DNA of 5,449 nucleotides, taken from positions 1 through 5,449 of the forward strand of contig JASHVY010000172.1 in assembly GCA_030044345.1 (NCBI GenBank), written 5' to 3'. The translations under genes and the position numbers were made by a program. The notes below the pieces were generated by a model that did not search any database, was not told the DNA's origin, and worked only from the letters and a program-made list of their open reading frames with translations. This DNA is from Acetobacteraceae bacterium. GTDB lineage: Bacteria > Pseudomonadota > Alphaproteobacteria > Acetobacterales > Acetobacteraceae. How positions within the stretch are numbered: position 1 is the first letter of the stretch; each line of letters begins with the position of its first letter. Positions 1-5,449 of this stretch are shown piece by piece.

Positions 1-49
1 GCCTGCGGAGCAAGCCCGAGGGCGCCGCAGAGCAGCGAAGCCCCAAGGC
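1..49. repeat. Imperfect GC-rich tandem duplication at the window edge
   Basis: Two adjacent copies (about 1-23 and 24-49) align with small gaps. Both begin GCC, share a GCxGAGC core, and end in AAGCCC-GAGGGC or AAGCCC-CAAGGC. About 19 of 22 aligned bases match. Read as codons, all three forward frames here are open but use codons rare in the neighbouring genes (AGG, AGA, GGA, CAA), so this is probably non-coding or the last part of an unseen element. It may be one unit of a dispersed intergenic repeat, but a single window cannot show that. Confidence 0.35.
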
Positions 50-53
50 AAAC

Positions 54-64
54 GGAGAGAGGAG
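54..64 (+). promoter_or_regulatory. Strong Shine-Dalgarno-like tract not matched to the chosen start
   Basis: The purine run GGAGAGAGGAG ends 8 nt before an ATG at 73 and directly abuts an ATG at 65. Neither ATG is in frame with the methyltransferase, whose first in-frame ATG is at 153. The ATG at 73 opens a 60-codon frame that ends at a TGA at 253-255, inside the methyltransferase gene. This may be a real ribosome-binding site for a short upstream ORF, a chance purine tract, or a sign that the methyltransferase start has been disturbed. Confidence 0.3.
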
Positions 65-152
65 ATGCGCGCATGCTCCGGGGAATATCGCTCCCGGCGA
101 AGCACGGCAAGTCGCCCTTCACGCGCCGGGCGGCGCGCGATATGGCCGTCCG

Positions 153-1409
153 ATGGCCGCGACCTTCGCCGATCCGCTCGATGCCGGGCTGGCTGCCCAG
201 TACGAAGCCTATCCCTATCCGCGCCGCGATCCGGCGGACGAACGAAAACGGCTGATCATCGGCAGCCCGAGCCATCTGCGCGAGATCGATTACTGGCTGT
301 TCCGCGCGGCGCGGCCGCGGAGCCGCCCGCTCCGCGCGCTCATCGCCGGCGGCGGCACGGGCGACGGCACCATTATGCTGGCGCAACAGCTCGCCACCGC
401 CGGCCGGCCCGGCAGCGTCACCTATCTCGACCGCTCCCAGGCCTCGATGGCGATCGCCCAGGCGCGGGCGAAGATGCGCGGCCTCGAAAACATCGCCTGG
501 CGGAACGATTCGCTGCTCGATCTCCCCGGCTCGGGCCTCGGCCCCTTCGACTACATCGATTGCTGCGGCGTGCTGCACCACCTGCCCGATCCGGATGCGG
601 GGCTCGCAGCACTTCTCTCCGTGCTGGCGCCGGATGGCGGCATCGGGCTCATGGTCTATGCGCCGCATGGGCGCACCGGGGTGGGCATGCTCCAGCAGGC
701 GCTCACCCTGCTCACGCCCCCGTCCGAGCCGCCGGCCACGCGGCTCTCAGTCGCGAAGCGGCTCCTCAAGCACCTGCCGCAATCCGCCTGGCTGCGGCGC
801 AACCCCTATATCGGCGATCATCTCGAAGGCGGGGATGCGGGGATCTACGATCTCCTGCTCAATCCGCGTGAGCGGACCTACACGATCGCCGAGCTTGCCG
901 CCCTGCTCGGCGGCGCGGGGCTCGCGGTCGCCGCATTGATGGAGCCGATGCGCTACGACCCGGCGACCTGGCTCCCCGATCCCAGGCTGCGCGCCCTCGC
1001 CGAGCCCATCGATGCCCTGGGCAAGGCGGCGCTCGCCGAGGCGATCACCGGCAATATGAGCACGCATATCGCCTACTGCGTCCGCGCCGGCAGCCTGCCT
1101 GCCCTGCCCGATCCCACTTCTCCGGAAGCGGTGCCGCTGATGCGCGAGATCTCCGGGCCGGATCTCGCCAGGCATATCGGCGCGGATGGAACGATGTCCT
1201 TCCTCTTCGACGGGCTGCGCGCGCTCGTTCCGGTCCCGCGCCTTGCCCAGCCGATCCTCAATCTGATCGACGGCGAAAAGACCGTCGCCGAGATCGGCGC
1301 AGCCCTGGCCGGCCGCGGCATCACGGAGGCCGAGTTCCGGCGTGCCTGGCCGGAAACCTTCGCAAGACTCTCCGGGCTCAACCGGCTCCTGCTCGCGTCT
1401 TCGTCCTGA
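153..1409 (+). CDS. Class I SAM-dependent methyltransferase with YPYP N-terminus and C-terminal extension
   Basis: 418 residues; a probable cytosolic methyltransferase with unknown substrate. Seen: residues 16-41 carry the QYEAYPYPRRDP...GSPSHL segment typical of one proteobacterial methyltransferase family. The glycine-rich SAM-binding motif I is ALIAGGGTGDGT (62-73). An acidic residue at the end of strand 2 follows (YLD, D93), then the motif IV-like FDYIDCCGVLHHLPDP (132-147). The Rossmann domain ends near 220. Residues about 220-325 are family-specific, and a further domain occupies about 330-418, including ILNLIDGEKTVAEIG (368-382), which resembles PqqD or a winged helix. No signal peptide or membrane segment is visible. 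The start is the first in-frame ATG; it lacks a clear Shine-Dalgarno sequence, but the conserved family segment begins only about 12 residues in, so little can be missing. The family call is solid; the substrate is not known. Confidence 0.85.
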   Translation: MAATFADPLDAGLAAQYEAYPYPRRDPADERKRLIIGSPSHLREIDYWLFRAARPRSRPLRALIAGGGTGDGTIMLAQQLATAGRPGSVTYLDRSQASMAIAQARAKMRGLENIAWRNDSLLDLPGSGLGPFDYIDCCGVLHHLPDPDAGLAALLSVLAPDGGIGLMVYAPHGRTGVGMLQQALTLLTPPSEPPATRLSVAKRLLKHLPQSAWLRRNPYIGDHLEGGDAGIYDLLLNPRERTYTIAELAALLGGAGLAVAALMEPMRYDPATWLPDPRLRALAEPIDALGKAALAEAITGNMSTHIAYCVRAGSLPALPDPTSPEAVPLMREISGPDLARHIGADGTMSFLFDGLRALVPVPRLAQPILNLIDGEKTVAEIGAALAGRGITEAEFRRAWPETFARLSGLNRLLLASSS

Positions 1410-1430
1410 TCCCCATTTGGGGCCCGATCA
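1407..1430. terminator. Possible shared bidirectional terminator between convergent genes
   Basis: Only 18 bp separate the two convergent stop codons. The 24-bp span is an interrupted dyad: TGATC (1407-1411) pairs with GATCA (1426-1430), and inner CCC(C) (1411-1414) pairs with GGGG (1419-1422) across an ATTT loop, leaving a CCC bulge. The methyltransferase TGA is the left end, and the TGA of the reverse gene is the right end. There is no T-tract on either side, so intrinsic termination would be weak and the dyad could be chance. Confidence 0.3.
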
Positions 1431-1760
1431 ATTCTCCTGGTCGTCGGAGGCCGGACCGACCTCGATATCGCTGCCGAGCGCGTCGGGATCATCCCCGAGA
1501 TCGGAGGTATCCTCGATCACATCCTCGTCGGCCGCCTCGGCCGCCTCCTCCATCTCCAGGCTTTCCTCCTCGGGTACCGGCTGGGGCTTCTTGATCCGCC
1601 GCTCATCCACGGGCGGGCTCGGCGGGCGGCGCAGACGCGGCTGCTCGGCCGGCTGCTCGGTATGGCATTTGGGGCAGACGGCCGGGGCCCGGCCGAGGTC
1701 ATAAAAGCGCGTGCCGCACGCCACGCAGATGCGCTTGTTGCCGAGTTCCGGCTTCACCAT
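1428..1760 (-). CDS. FYDLN-acid (TIGR02300-type) zinc-ribbon protein
   Basis: 110 residues; a small alphaproteobacterial protein family of unknown function. Seen: it starts MVKPELGNKRICVACGTRFYDL, with two CxxC pairs (C12/C15 and C29/C32) that should form a zinc ribbon. The signature FYDLN reads FYDLG here (residues 19-23). A proline/arginine/lysine-rich linker (about 37-60) follows, then a strongly acidic, probably disordered tail (about 61-110). The frame stays open to an ATG at 1808, but family members begin at the MVKPELG position, so I chose 1760; the 16 extra residues are basic and family-unlike. The Shine-Dalgarno sequence is weak (a distant AAGGA and a nearer CGGA). The gene lies divergent to aroA, its usual alphaproteobacterial context. 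The acidic tail suggests binding to a basic partner, which is inference only. Confidence 0.85.
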   Translation of the reverse strand: MVKPELGNKRICVACGTRFYDLGRAPAVCPKCHTEQPAEQPRLRRPPSPPVDERRIKKPQPVPEEESLEMEEAAEAADEDVIEDTSDLGDDPDALGSDIEVGPASDDQEN

Positions 1761-1878
1761 CGGTCCAGGTTCCGTTCTTTTCCTTTGAGCGGAGCGGCGC
1801 CTTGCCACCGCCCGGGCGCCCTGTCAAACCTCGTACGCAGATTTTTTCCACGCCCGGGTGACATTCCGTTCCGCTGTC
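1761..1878. other. Divergent intergenic region upstream of aroA
   Basis: This 118-bp region holds the regulatory signals for the two divergent genes. CGCCCGGG occurs twice in the same orientation, at 1809-1816 and 1851-1858, exactly 42 bp apart; the first copy is part of the 10-bp palindrome CGCCCGGGCG (1809-1818). A run of six T lies at 1842-1847 with no stem before it. I see no convincing promoter for aroA and no tRNA gene. Confidence 0.4.
1799..1827 (-). promoter_or_regulatory. Candidate promoter for the FYDLN-acid gene
   Basis: The reverse complement of 1822-1827 is a perfect TTGACA -35 hexamer, about 62 bp upstream of the chosen start at 1760. At a 17-bp spacing the -10 position (1799-1804) reads CAAGGC, a poor match, so only the -35 element supports the call. 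Confidence 0.3.
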
Positions 1879-3246
1879 ATGGATACCGCTCTCAACAATC
1901 CGCCCACGAGCCCGTTGGGCATGAAATCCTTGCGGGCTTCCCGCCCCGCCGGGCCGCTCTCCGGCAGCCTCCGCATCCCCGGCGACAAGTCGATCAGCCA
2001 CCGGGCGCTGATGTTCGGCGCGCTCGCCGTAGGCGAGACAAGCATCCGGGGCCTCCTCGAAGGCGAGGATGTGCTGGCGACGGCGGCGGCCATGCGCGCG
2101 CTCGGCGCCGAAGTGATGCGCGAATCGGATGGAACCTGGCGCGTCGCGGGGCGCGGCGTGGGCGGCCTCGTCGAACCCGCGAACGTGCTCGATATGGGCA
2201 ATTCCGGCACCTCGGCGCGCCTCATCACCGGCATCCTCGCCACGCACCCGATCTTCTCGGTGCTCACCGGCGATGCGAGCCTGCGCGCAAGGCCGATGCG
2301 GCGGGTCATCGCGCCCCTTTCGGCCACCGGCGCGCGTTTTTCCGCCCGCGCGGGCGGGCTTCTGCCAATGGCGATCGAGGGCACGGGAGAGGCGCTGCCG
2401 CTCCATTACCGTCTGCCGGTGGCCTCGGCGCAGGTGAAGTCGGCCGTGCTGCTGGCGGGGCTCAATGCGCGCGGCGAGACCCTGGTCGAGGAGCCGGCGC
2501 CGACCCGCGACCATACCGAGAATCTGCTCCGTCATTTCGGCGCCGACGTGAGCGTCGAGGCCGCGGGCGCGGGCCGGCGCATCCGTCTTGCCGGGCAGCC
2601 GGAGCTTCGCGCCGCCGATGTCGTGGTGCCGGCGGACCCTTCCTCGGCCGCCTTTCCGCTGGTGGCAGCACTGCTGGTGCCGGGCTCGGTGCTGAGGCTC
2701 GCGGGGGTGGGGCTCAATCCGCTTCGCACCGGGCTTCTCGCCACGCTCACCGAGATGGGAGCCAAAATCACCGTCGAGCATCCGCGGACAGAGGGCGGTG
2801 AGCCGATCGGCGATCTCGTCGTGCAACAGAGCGCGCTCCAGGGCATCGATGTGCCGCCCGATCGCGCGCCGACGATGATCGACGAATACCCGATCCTCGC
2901 CGTGGCCGCCGCCTCAGCCGCGGGTATTACGCGGATGCGCGGGCTCGCCGAGCTTCGGGTGAAGGAGAGCGACCGGCTTGCCGCGACCGCGGCGATGCTC
3001 ACCGCCAACGGGGCGAAGGTCGAGATCGAGGGCGATGATCTCCTCGTGCACGGCACCGGCCGCCCGCCTTCCGGCGGCGGTCTCGTCGCGACCGCGATGG
3101 ACCATCGCATCGCGATGAGCGCGCTCGTCCTCGGCCTCGCGAGCGAGGCGCCGGTGACGGTGGACGACACCGGCTTCATCGATACGAGCTTTCCCGGCTT
3201 CGCCGCGCTCATGACAGAGGCGGGCGCCCGCTTCTCCGCCGCGTGA
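1879..3246 (+). CDS. aroA: 3-phosphoshikimate 1-carboxyvinyltransferase (EPSP synthase), CP4-like class II
   Basis: 455 residues from the ATG at 1879. It joins phosphoenolpyruvate to shikimate-3-phosphate in the sixth shikimate-pathway step, in the cytosol. Seen: PGDKSISHR (34-42, with K37, S38 and R42 for substrate binding), GNSGTSAR (107-114), SAQVKSA (183-189), RDHTE (210-214), DEYPILAVAAA (335-345, catalytic Asp335), ELRVKESDR (358-366, Glu363 and Arg366) and DHRIAMS (408-414). GDKS, SAQVK and RDHTE are the class II pattern of Agrobacterium CP4 EPSPS. However, residue 110 is Gly where CP4 has Ala100, and the N-x-T-R motif reads NPLR. Length is normal. The start is uncertain: GTG 1858 and ATG 1921 are in frame, and none of the three has a clear Shine-Dalgarno sequence; all lie before the first conserved motif. 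Its stop overlaps the cmk start, so the two are probably co-translated. Confidence 0.95.
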   Translation: MDTALNNPPTSPLGMKSLRASRPAGPLSGSLRIPGDKSISHRALMFGALAVGETSIRGLLEGEDVLATAAAMRALGAEVMRESDGTWRVAGRGVGGLVEPANVLDMGNSGTSARLITGILATHPIFSVLTGDASLRARPMRRVIAPLSATGARFSARAGGLLPMAIEGTGEALPLHYRLPVASAQVKSAVLLAGLNARGETLVEEPAPTRDHTENLLRHFGADVSVEAAGAGRRIRLAGQPELRAADVVVPADPSSAAFPLVAALLVPGSVLRLAGVGLNPLRTGLLATLTEMGAKITVEHPRTEGGEPIGDLVVQQSALQGIDVPPDRAPTMIDEYPILAVAAASAAGITRMRGLAELRVKESDRLAATAAMLTANGAKVEIEGDDLLVHGTGRPPSGGGLVATAMDHRIAMSALVLGLASEAPVTVDDTGFIDTSFPGFAALMTEAGARFSAA

Positions 3247-3884
3247 AATCCAAGCTCATCATCGCGATCGACGGCCCGGCGGCCGCCGGGAAGGGCACGC
3301 TCGCGCGCCGGCTCGCCCATCATTTCGGCCTGCCGCATCTCGATACCGGGTTGCTCTATCGCGCCGTGGCACGGCGGATGCTGGACGAAGGCGCCGACCC
3401 GGCGGACGGCGCGGCAGCCGAGGCAACGGCGCGGGCGCTCGATCCCGCGGAGACGGAGAGAAACGATCTCCGCACGCCGGAGGTCGATCGCGCGGCGAGC
3501 CTGGTCGCGGCCGAGCCGCGGGTCCGGGCCGCGCTCCGCGCCTTTCAGCGCGAATTCGCCGCCGCCCGCGGCGCGGTGATGGACGGGCGCGATATCGGCA
3601 CGGTGATCTTCCCCGCGGCGCCGGTGAAGCTTTTCGTCACCGCCCGGCCCGAGGCCCGGGCCGAGCGCCGGTTTCGCGAGCTCGCCGGGCGCGGCATCCC
3701 GGCCGATGAAGAGGCGGTCGCCGCCGAGATCGCGGAGCGCGACGCGCAGGACGCGAACCGCCCGGTCGGGCCGCTGCGCCGGGCCGAGGACGCGCTGCTG
3801 ATCGATACCACCGGGCTCGATCCGGACCAGGTCTTCACCGCGGCTCTCGAGAAGATCGCAGCCCGTATCGCCTCGCATGCGTAA
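3243..3884 (+). CDS. cmk: Cytidylate (CMP/dCMP) kinase
   Basis: 213 residues. It transfers phosphate from ATP to CMP or dCMP for nucleotide and DNA precursor supply, in the cytosol. Seen: the P-loop IDGPAAAGKGT (9-19, with K17), the nucleoside-binding LDTGLLYRAVA (33-43), the MDGRDIGTVIFP segment (113-124), the arginine-rich lid region (about 135-150) and the closing RDAQDANRPVGPL...A..LLIDTT stretch (166-190). Length fits the short bacterial CMK type. The GTG start overlaps the aroA TGA (GTGA, 3243-3246), which is why I accept a GTG start with no separate ribosome-binding site: translation is probably coupled to aroA. The gene ends in TAA, and no intrinsic terminator follows, so some readthrough into rpsA is likely. 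Confidence 0.96.
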   Translation: MKSKLIIAIDGPAAAGKGTLARRLAHHFGLPHLDTGLLYRAVARRMLDEGADPADGAAAEATARALDPAETERNDLRTPEVDRAASLVAAEPRVRAALRAFQREFAAARGAVMDGRDIGTVIFPAAPVKLFVTARPEARAERRFRELAGRGIPADEEAVAAEIAERDAQDANRPVGPLRRAEDALLIDTTGLDPDQVFTAALEKIAARIASHA

Positions 3885-3893
3885 GGGTTTCTC

Positions 3894-3921
3894 TTGACTT
3901 GGCCCGCCGCACGCGTATCTC
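3894..3921 (+). promoter_or_regulatory. Candidate sigma-70-type promoter for rpsA
   Basis: TTGACT (3894-3899), five of six matches to the -35 consensus, is followed after 16 bp by TATCTC (3916-3921), which keeps the TAT of the -10 element. It begins only 9 bp after the cmk stop. It would start transcription near 3928 and give an rpsA leader of about 185 nt. Alphaproteobacterial -10 elements are often degenerate, so this is a good candidate, not proof. Confidence 0.55.
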
Positions 3922-3927
3922 TCCCTC

Positions 3928-4112
3928 CATCCGCGCGGGCGCTTCCGCGCAGGGAAGAGGCCGGGGATCGCCTCCCGGCATCCTTTATCGTCAATCCGGC
4001 CTTGGTCCGCGCGTCAGCCGGCTGAGGCAAGCCGTGTTCCACCGTTCCGTGGAACGCGCAAACTCCTGGAGCCCCGCGCGGGCCCCGGCACAACGAGGAC
4101 CATACCCGCACA
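3928..4112 (+). promoter_or_regulatory. Structured 5' leader of rpsA, possible S1 autoregulatory region
   Basis: The leader holds a series of clean inverted repeats. Hairpin 1 pairs GCGCGG (3933-3938) with CCGCGC (3945-3950) over a 6-nt loop. Hairpin 2 pairs GCCGGG (3960-3965) with CCCGGC (3974-3979) over 8 nt. A perfect 12-nt palindrome, TCAGCCGGCTGA, lies at 4014-4025. Hairpin 3 pairs 4033-4042 with 4049-4058: ten pairs including one U-G, loop CGUUCC. A CCCGCGCGGG palindrome lies at 4073-4082. In gammaproteobacteria S1 represses its own mRNA through a leader with several hairpins and a poor Shine-Dalgarno sequence; a similar role here is inferred from layout only. I do not recognise a named RNA family. 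Confidence 0.45.
4095..4099 (+). promoter_or_regulatory. Probable rpsA ribosome-binding site
   Basis: GAGGA ends 13 nt before the ATG at 4113, longer than the usual 5-9 nt. The alternative ATG at 4164 has AGGGGA only 2 nt upstream, which is too close. The suboptimal spacing matches the weak ribosome-binding sites seen on rpsA mRNAs elsewhere. Confidence 0.45.
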
Positions 4113-5449
4113 ATGTCATCCGCCACCGTGGCCGTCCCCCATGATCGCTCGAGCCAGGGGACCATGACGCCGGCGAAGGAAAGCTTCGCCGACCTGCTCG
4201 ACGAAACCCTGGGACAGGACAGCGGCTTCGACGGCTCGGTCGTCACCGGCCGTGTGCTCCGGCTGACCGACGAGTACGCCATCGTCGATGTCGGGCTGAA
4301 GAGCGAGGGGCGGGTGCCGCTCAAGGAGTTCGCCTCGCCGGGCATGAAGCCCGAGGTGAAGCCGGGCGATGTCGTCGAGCTTTATATCGAGCGCTACGAG
4401 GACCGGGACGGATCGATCGTGCTCTCGCGCGAGAAGGCGCGGCGCGAGGAGGCCTGGACCAATCTCGAGAAGGCGTTCGAGGGCAATCAGCGCGTGACCG
4501 GCACGATCTATGGCCGCGTCAAGGGCGGCTTCACGGTCGATCTCGGCGGCGCGGTCGCCTTCCTGCCCGGCAGCCAGGTCGATATCCGCCCGGTGCGTGA
4601 CGTGACACCGCTGATGAACACGCCCCAGCCCTTCCAGATCCTCAAGATGGACCGCGCGCGGGGCAATATCGTCGTCTCGCGCCGCGCCGTGCTCGAGGAG
4701 ACGCGGGCGGAACAGCGGAGCGAGCTGATCCAGGGCCTCAAGGAAGGCCAGATCCTGGACGGCGTGGTGAAGAACATCACCGATTATGGCGCCTTCGTCG
4801 ATCTCGGCGGCGTCGATGGCCTTCTCCACGTGACGGACATCGCCTGGCGGCGCATCAATCATCCCTCCGAGGCGCTGACGATCGGCCAGCCGGTCAAGGT
4901 GCAGGTGATCCGCTTCAACCCCGAGACGCAGCGCATCAGCCTCGGGATGAAGCAGCTCGAGGCCGATCCCTGGGAAGGGGTCGCGGCGAAATATCCGCCC
5001 GGCGCGAAGTTCACCGGCCGCGTCACCAACATCACCGACTACGGCGCCTTCGTCGAGCTCGAGCCGGGGGTCGAGGGGCTCGTGCACGTCTCCGAGATGT
5101 CCTGGACCAAGAAGAACGTCCATCCCGGCAAGATCGTCTCCACCAGCCAGGAGGTGGAGGTGATGGTGCTCGATGTCGATGCGGCGAAGCGGCGCATCTC
5201 GCTTGGCCTCAAGCAGGTGAGCCAGAATCCCTGGGAAGCCTTTCTCGAAGCCCATCCGGTCGGCTCGACGATCGAGGGCGAGGTGCGGAACATCACCGAG
5301 TTCGGGCTCTTCATCGGCGTCGCCGCGGAGCTCGACGGGATGGTGCATCTCTCCGATCTCTCCTGGGACGATTCGGGCGAGAATGCGATCACGCGCTACA
5401 ACAAGGGCGACATCGTCAAGGCCAAGGTGCTCGATGTCGATGTCGAGAA
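4113..5449 (+). CDS. rpsA: 30S ribosomal protein S1 (partial, 3' end beyond the window)
   Basis: 445 residues visible. S1 binds mRNA on the 30S subunit and helps initiate translation of mRNAs that are structured or have weak Shine-Dalgarno sequences. Seen: after a short variable N-terminus (1-24) and the 30S-docking type segment FADLLDETL (25-33), S1/OB repeats lie at about 40-107, 125-191, 211-280, 296-367 and 383 to the end. Repeats 3 and 4 both carry NITDYGAFV (221-229, 306-314), and repeat 5 has NITEFGLFI (393-401). Conserved anchors include VDVGLKSEGRVPL (58-70) and GFTVDLGGAVAFLPGSQVD (139-157). Proteobacterial S1 usually has six repeats and about 560-570 residues, so roughly 120 remain outside the window. 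Start: ATG 4113 gives a typical N-terminus; ATG 4164 (Met18) is the alternative. The frame is open to the edge with no frameshift. Confidence 0.97.
   Translation, partial: MSSATVAVPHDRSSQGTMTPAKESFADLLDETLGQDSGFDGSVVTGRVLRLTDEYAIVDVGLKSEGRVPLKEFASPGMKPEVKPGDVVELYIERYEDRDGSIVLSREKARREEAWTNLEKAFEGNQRVTGTIYGRVKGGFTVDLGGAVAFLPGSQVDIRPVRDVTPLMNTPQPFQILKMDRARGNIVVSRRAVLEETRAEQRSELIQGLKEGQILDGVVKNITDYGAFVDLGGVDGLLHVTDIAWRRINHPSEALTIGQPVKVQVIRFNPETQRISLGMKQLEADPWEGVAAKYPPGAKFTGRVTNITDYGAFVELEPGVEGLVHVSEMSWTKKNVHPGKIVSTSQEVEVMVLDVDAAKRRISLGLKQVSQNPWEAFLEAHPVGSTIEGEVRNITEFGLFIGVAAELDGMVHLSDLSWDDSGENAITRYNKGDIVKAKVLDVDVE

Noticed and set aside
65..871. 268-codon forward frame starting right after the purine-rich tract
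   Set aside because: It is a shadow of the methyltransferase in another frame, very rich in Arg and Ala, without motifs. Its ATG directly abuts the Shine-Dalgarno-like tract, which leaves no spacing.
1842..1847. Run of six T as an intrinsic terminator
   Set aside because: No GC-rich stem directly precedes it (only the 6-bp CGTACG palindrome nearby), and it lies between divergent genes where no terminator is expected.
1761..1878. Possible tRNA gene between the FYDLN-acid gene and aroA
   Set aside because: Some alphaproteobacteria have a tRNA-Ala near this junction, but no T-arm (GTTCRA) or cloverleaf pairing is present here.
1662..2801. 379-codon forward frame and 375-codon reverse frame (1699-2826) across the divergent intergenic region and aroA
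   Set aside because: Both run through the FYDLN-acid gene, the promoter region and aroA in the wrong frame or strand and show no domain motifs.
2532..3878. 448-codon reverse-strand open frame opposite aroA and cmk
   Set aside because: It is antisense to two clearly recognised enzymes and spans their junction; its composition (Arg, Ala, Pro, Ser, Gly) is that of a GC-rich shadow frame.
3899..4144. 81-codon forward frame with a TTG start inside the rpsA leader
   Set aside because: It overlaps the promoter candidate's -35 element and the rpsA start, has no ribosome-binding site, and reads as low-complexity Arg/Pro/Ser sequence.
4774..5061. Near-identical DNA segments in rpsA (around 4774-4810 and 5026-5061)
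   Set aside because: These encode the NITDYGAFV motif of S1 repeats 3 and 4, so the similarity is ordinary domain repetition and not a DNA repeat element.
4116..5348. 410-codon reverse-strand open frame opposite rpsA
   Set aside because: The forward strand encodes unmistakable S1 repeats across the same bases. The reverse frame is open only because of GC-biased codon positions, and its translation matches no family I know.
1..5449. Mobile elements, CRISPR arrays, toxin-antitoxin or defence genes
   Set aside because: I found no transposase, integrase, terminal repeats, regularly spaced repeats or recognisable defence domains on either strand; the window is mostly core housekeeping genes.

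Overview
This is a GC-rich chromosomal window that looks alphaproteobacterial, most likely Rhodospirillales/Acetobacteraceae. The evidence is an aroA-cmk-rpsA cluster with a divergent FYDLN-acid (TIGR02300-type) gene just upstream, an EPSP synthase with CP4-like (class II) motifs, a ribosomal protein S1 whose sequence resembles acetic-acid-bacterial S1, and codons ending mostly in G or C. The taxon is inferred from recalled family features, not from a search.

Layout. Positions 1-152 hold a short imperfect GC-rich repeat and a purine-rich tract with no gene I can assign. A forward class I SAM-dependent methyltransferase follows (153-1409); it has an N-terminal YPYP segment and an extra C-terminal domain. 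It converges on a small reverse-strand zinc-ribbon/acidic protein gene (1428-1760), and the two stop codons sit in the two arms of one small dyad. A 118-bp divergent intergenic region (1761-1878) leads to aroA (1879-3246), which overlaps cmk (3243-3884) by 4 bp. A 228-bp gap (3885-4112) contains a good sigma-70-type promoter candidate and a leader with several strong inverted repeats. Then comes rpsA (4113 to the window edge), truncated in its fifth S1 repeat. Because rpsA has no stop codon inside the window, it is easily missed in favour of a long antisense frame.

How the genes work together. aroA makes EPSP in the shikimate pathway, cmk phosphorylates CMP/dCMP, and rpsA encodes the large mRNA-binding ribosomal protein. 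The aroA-cmk-rpsA order is a well-known bacterial housekeeping arrangement. aroA and cmk look translationally coupled, while rpsA appears to have its own promoter and a structured leader, which fits its high and autoregulated expression in other bacteria. The methyltransferase is probably an unrelated neighbour.

I do not see a new defence, mobile or biosynthetic system here. The points most worth checking are the structured rpsA leader, the methyltransferase's C-terminal extension and unclear start, and the glycine in AroA where CP4 has alanine.
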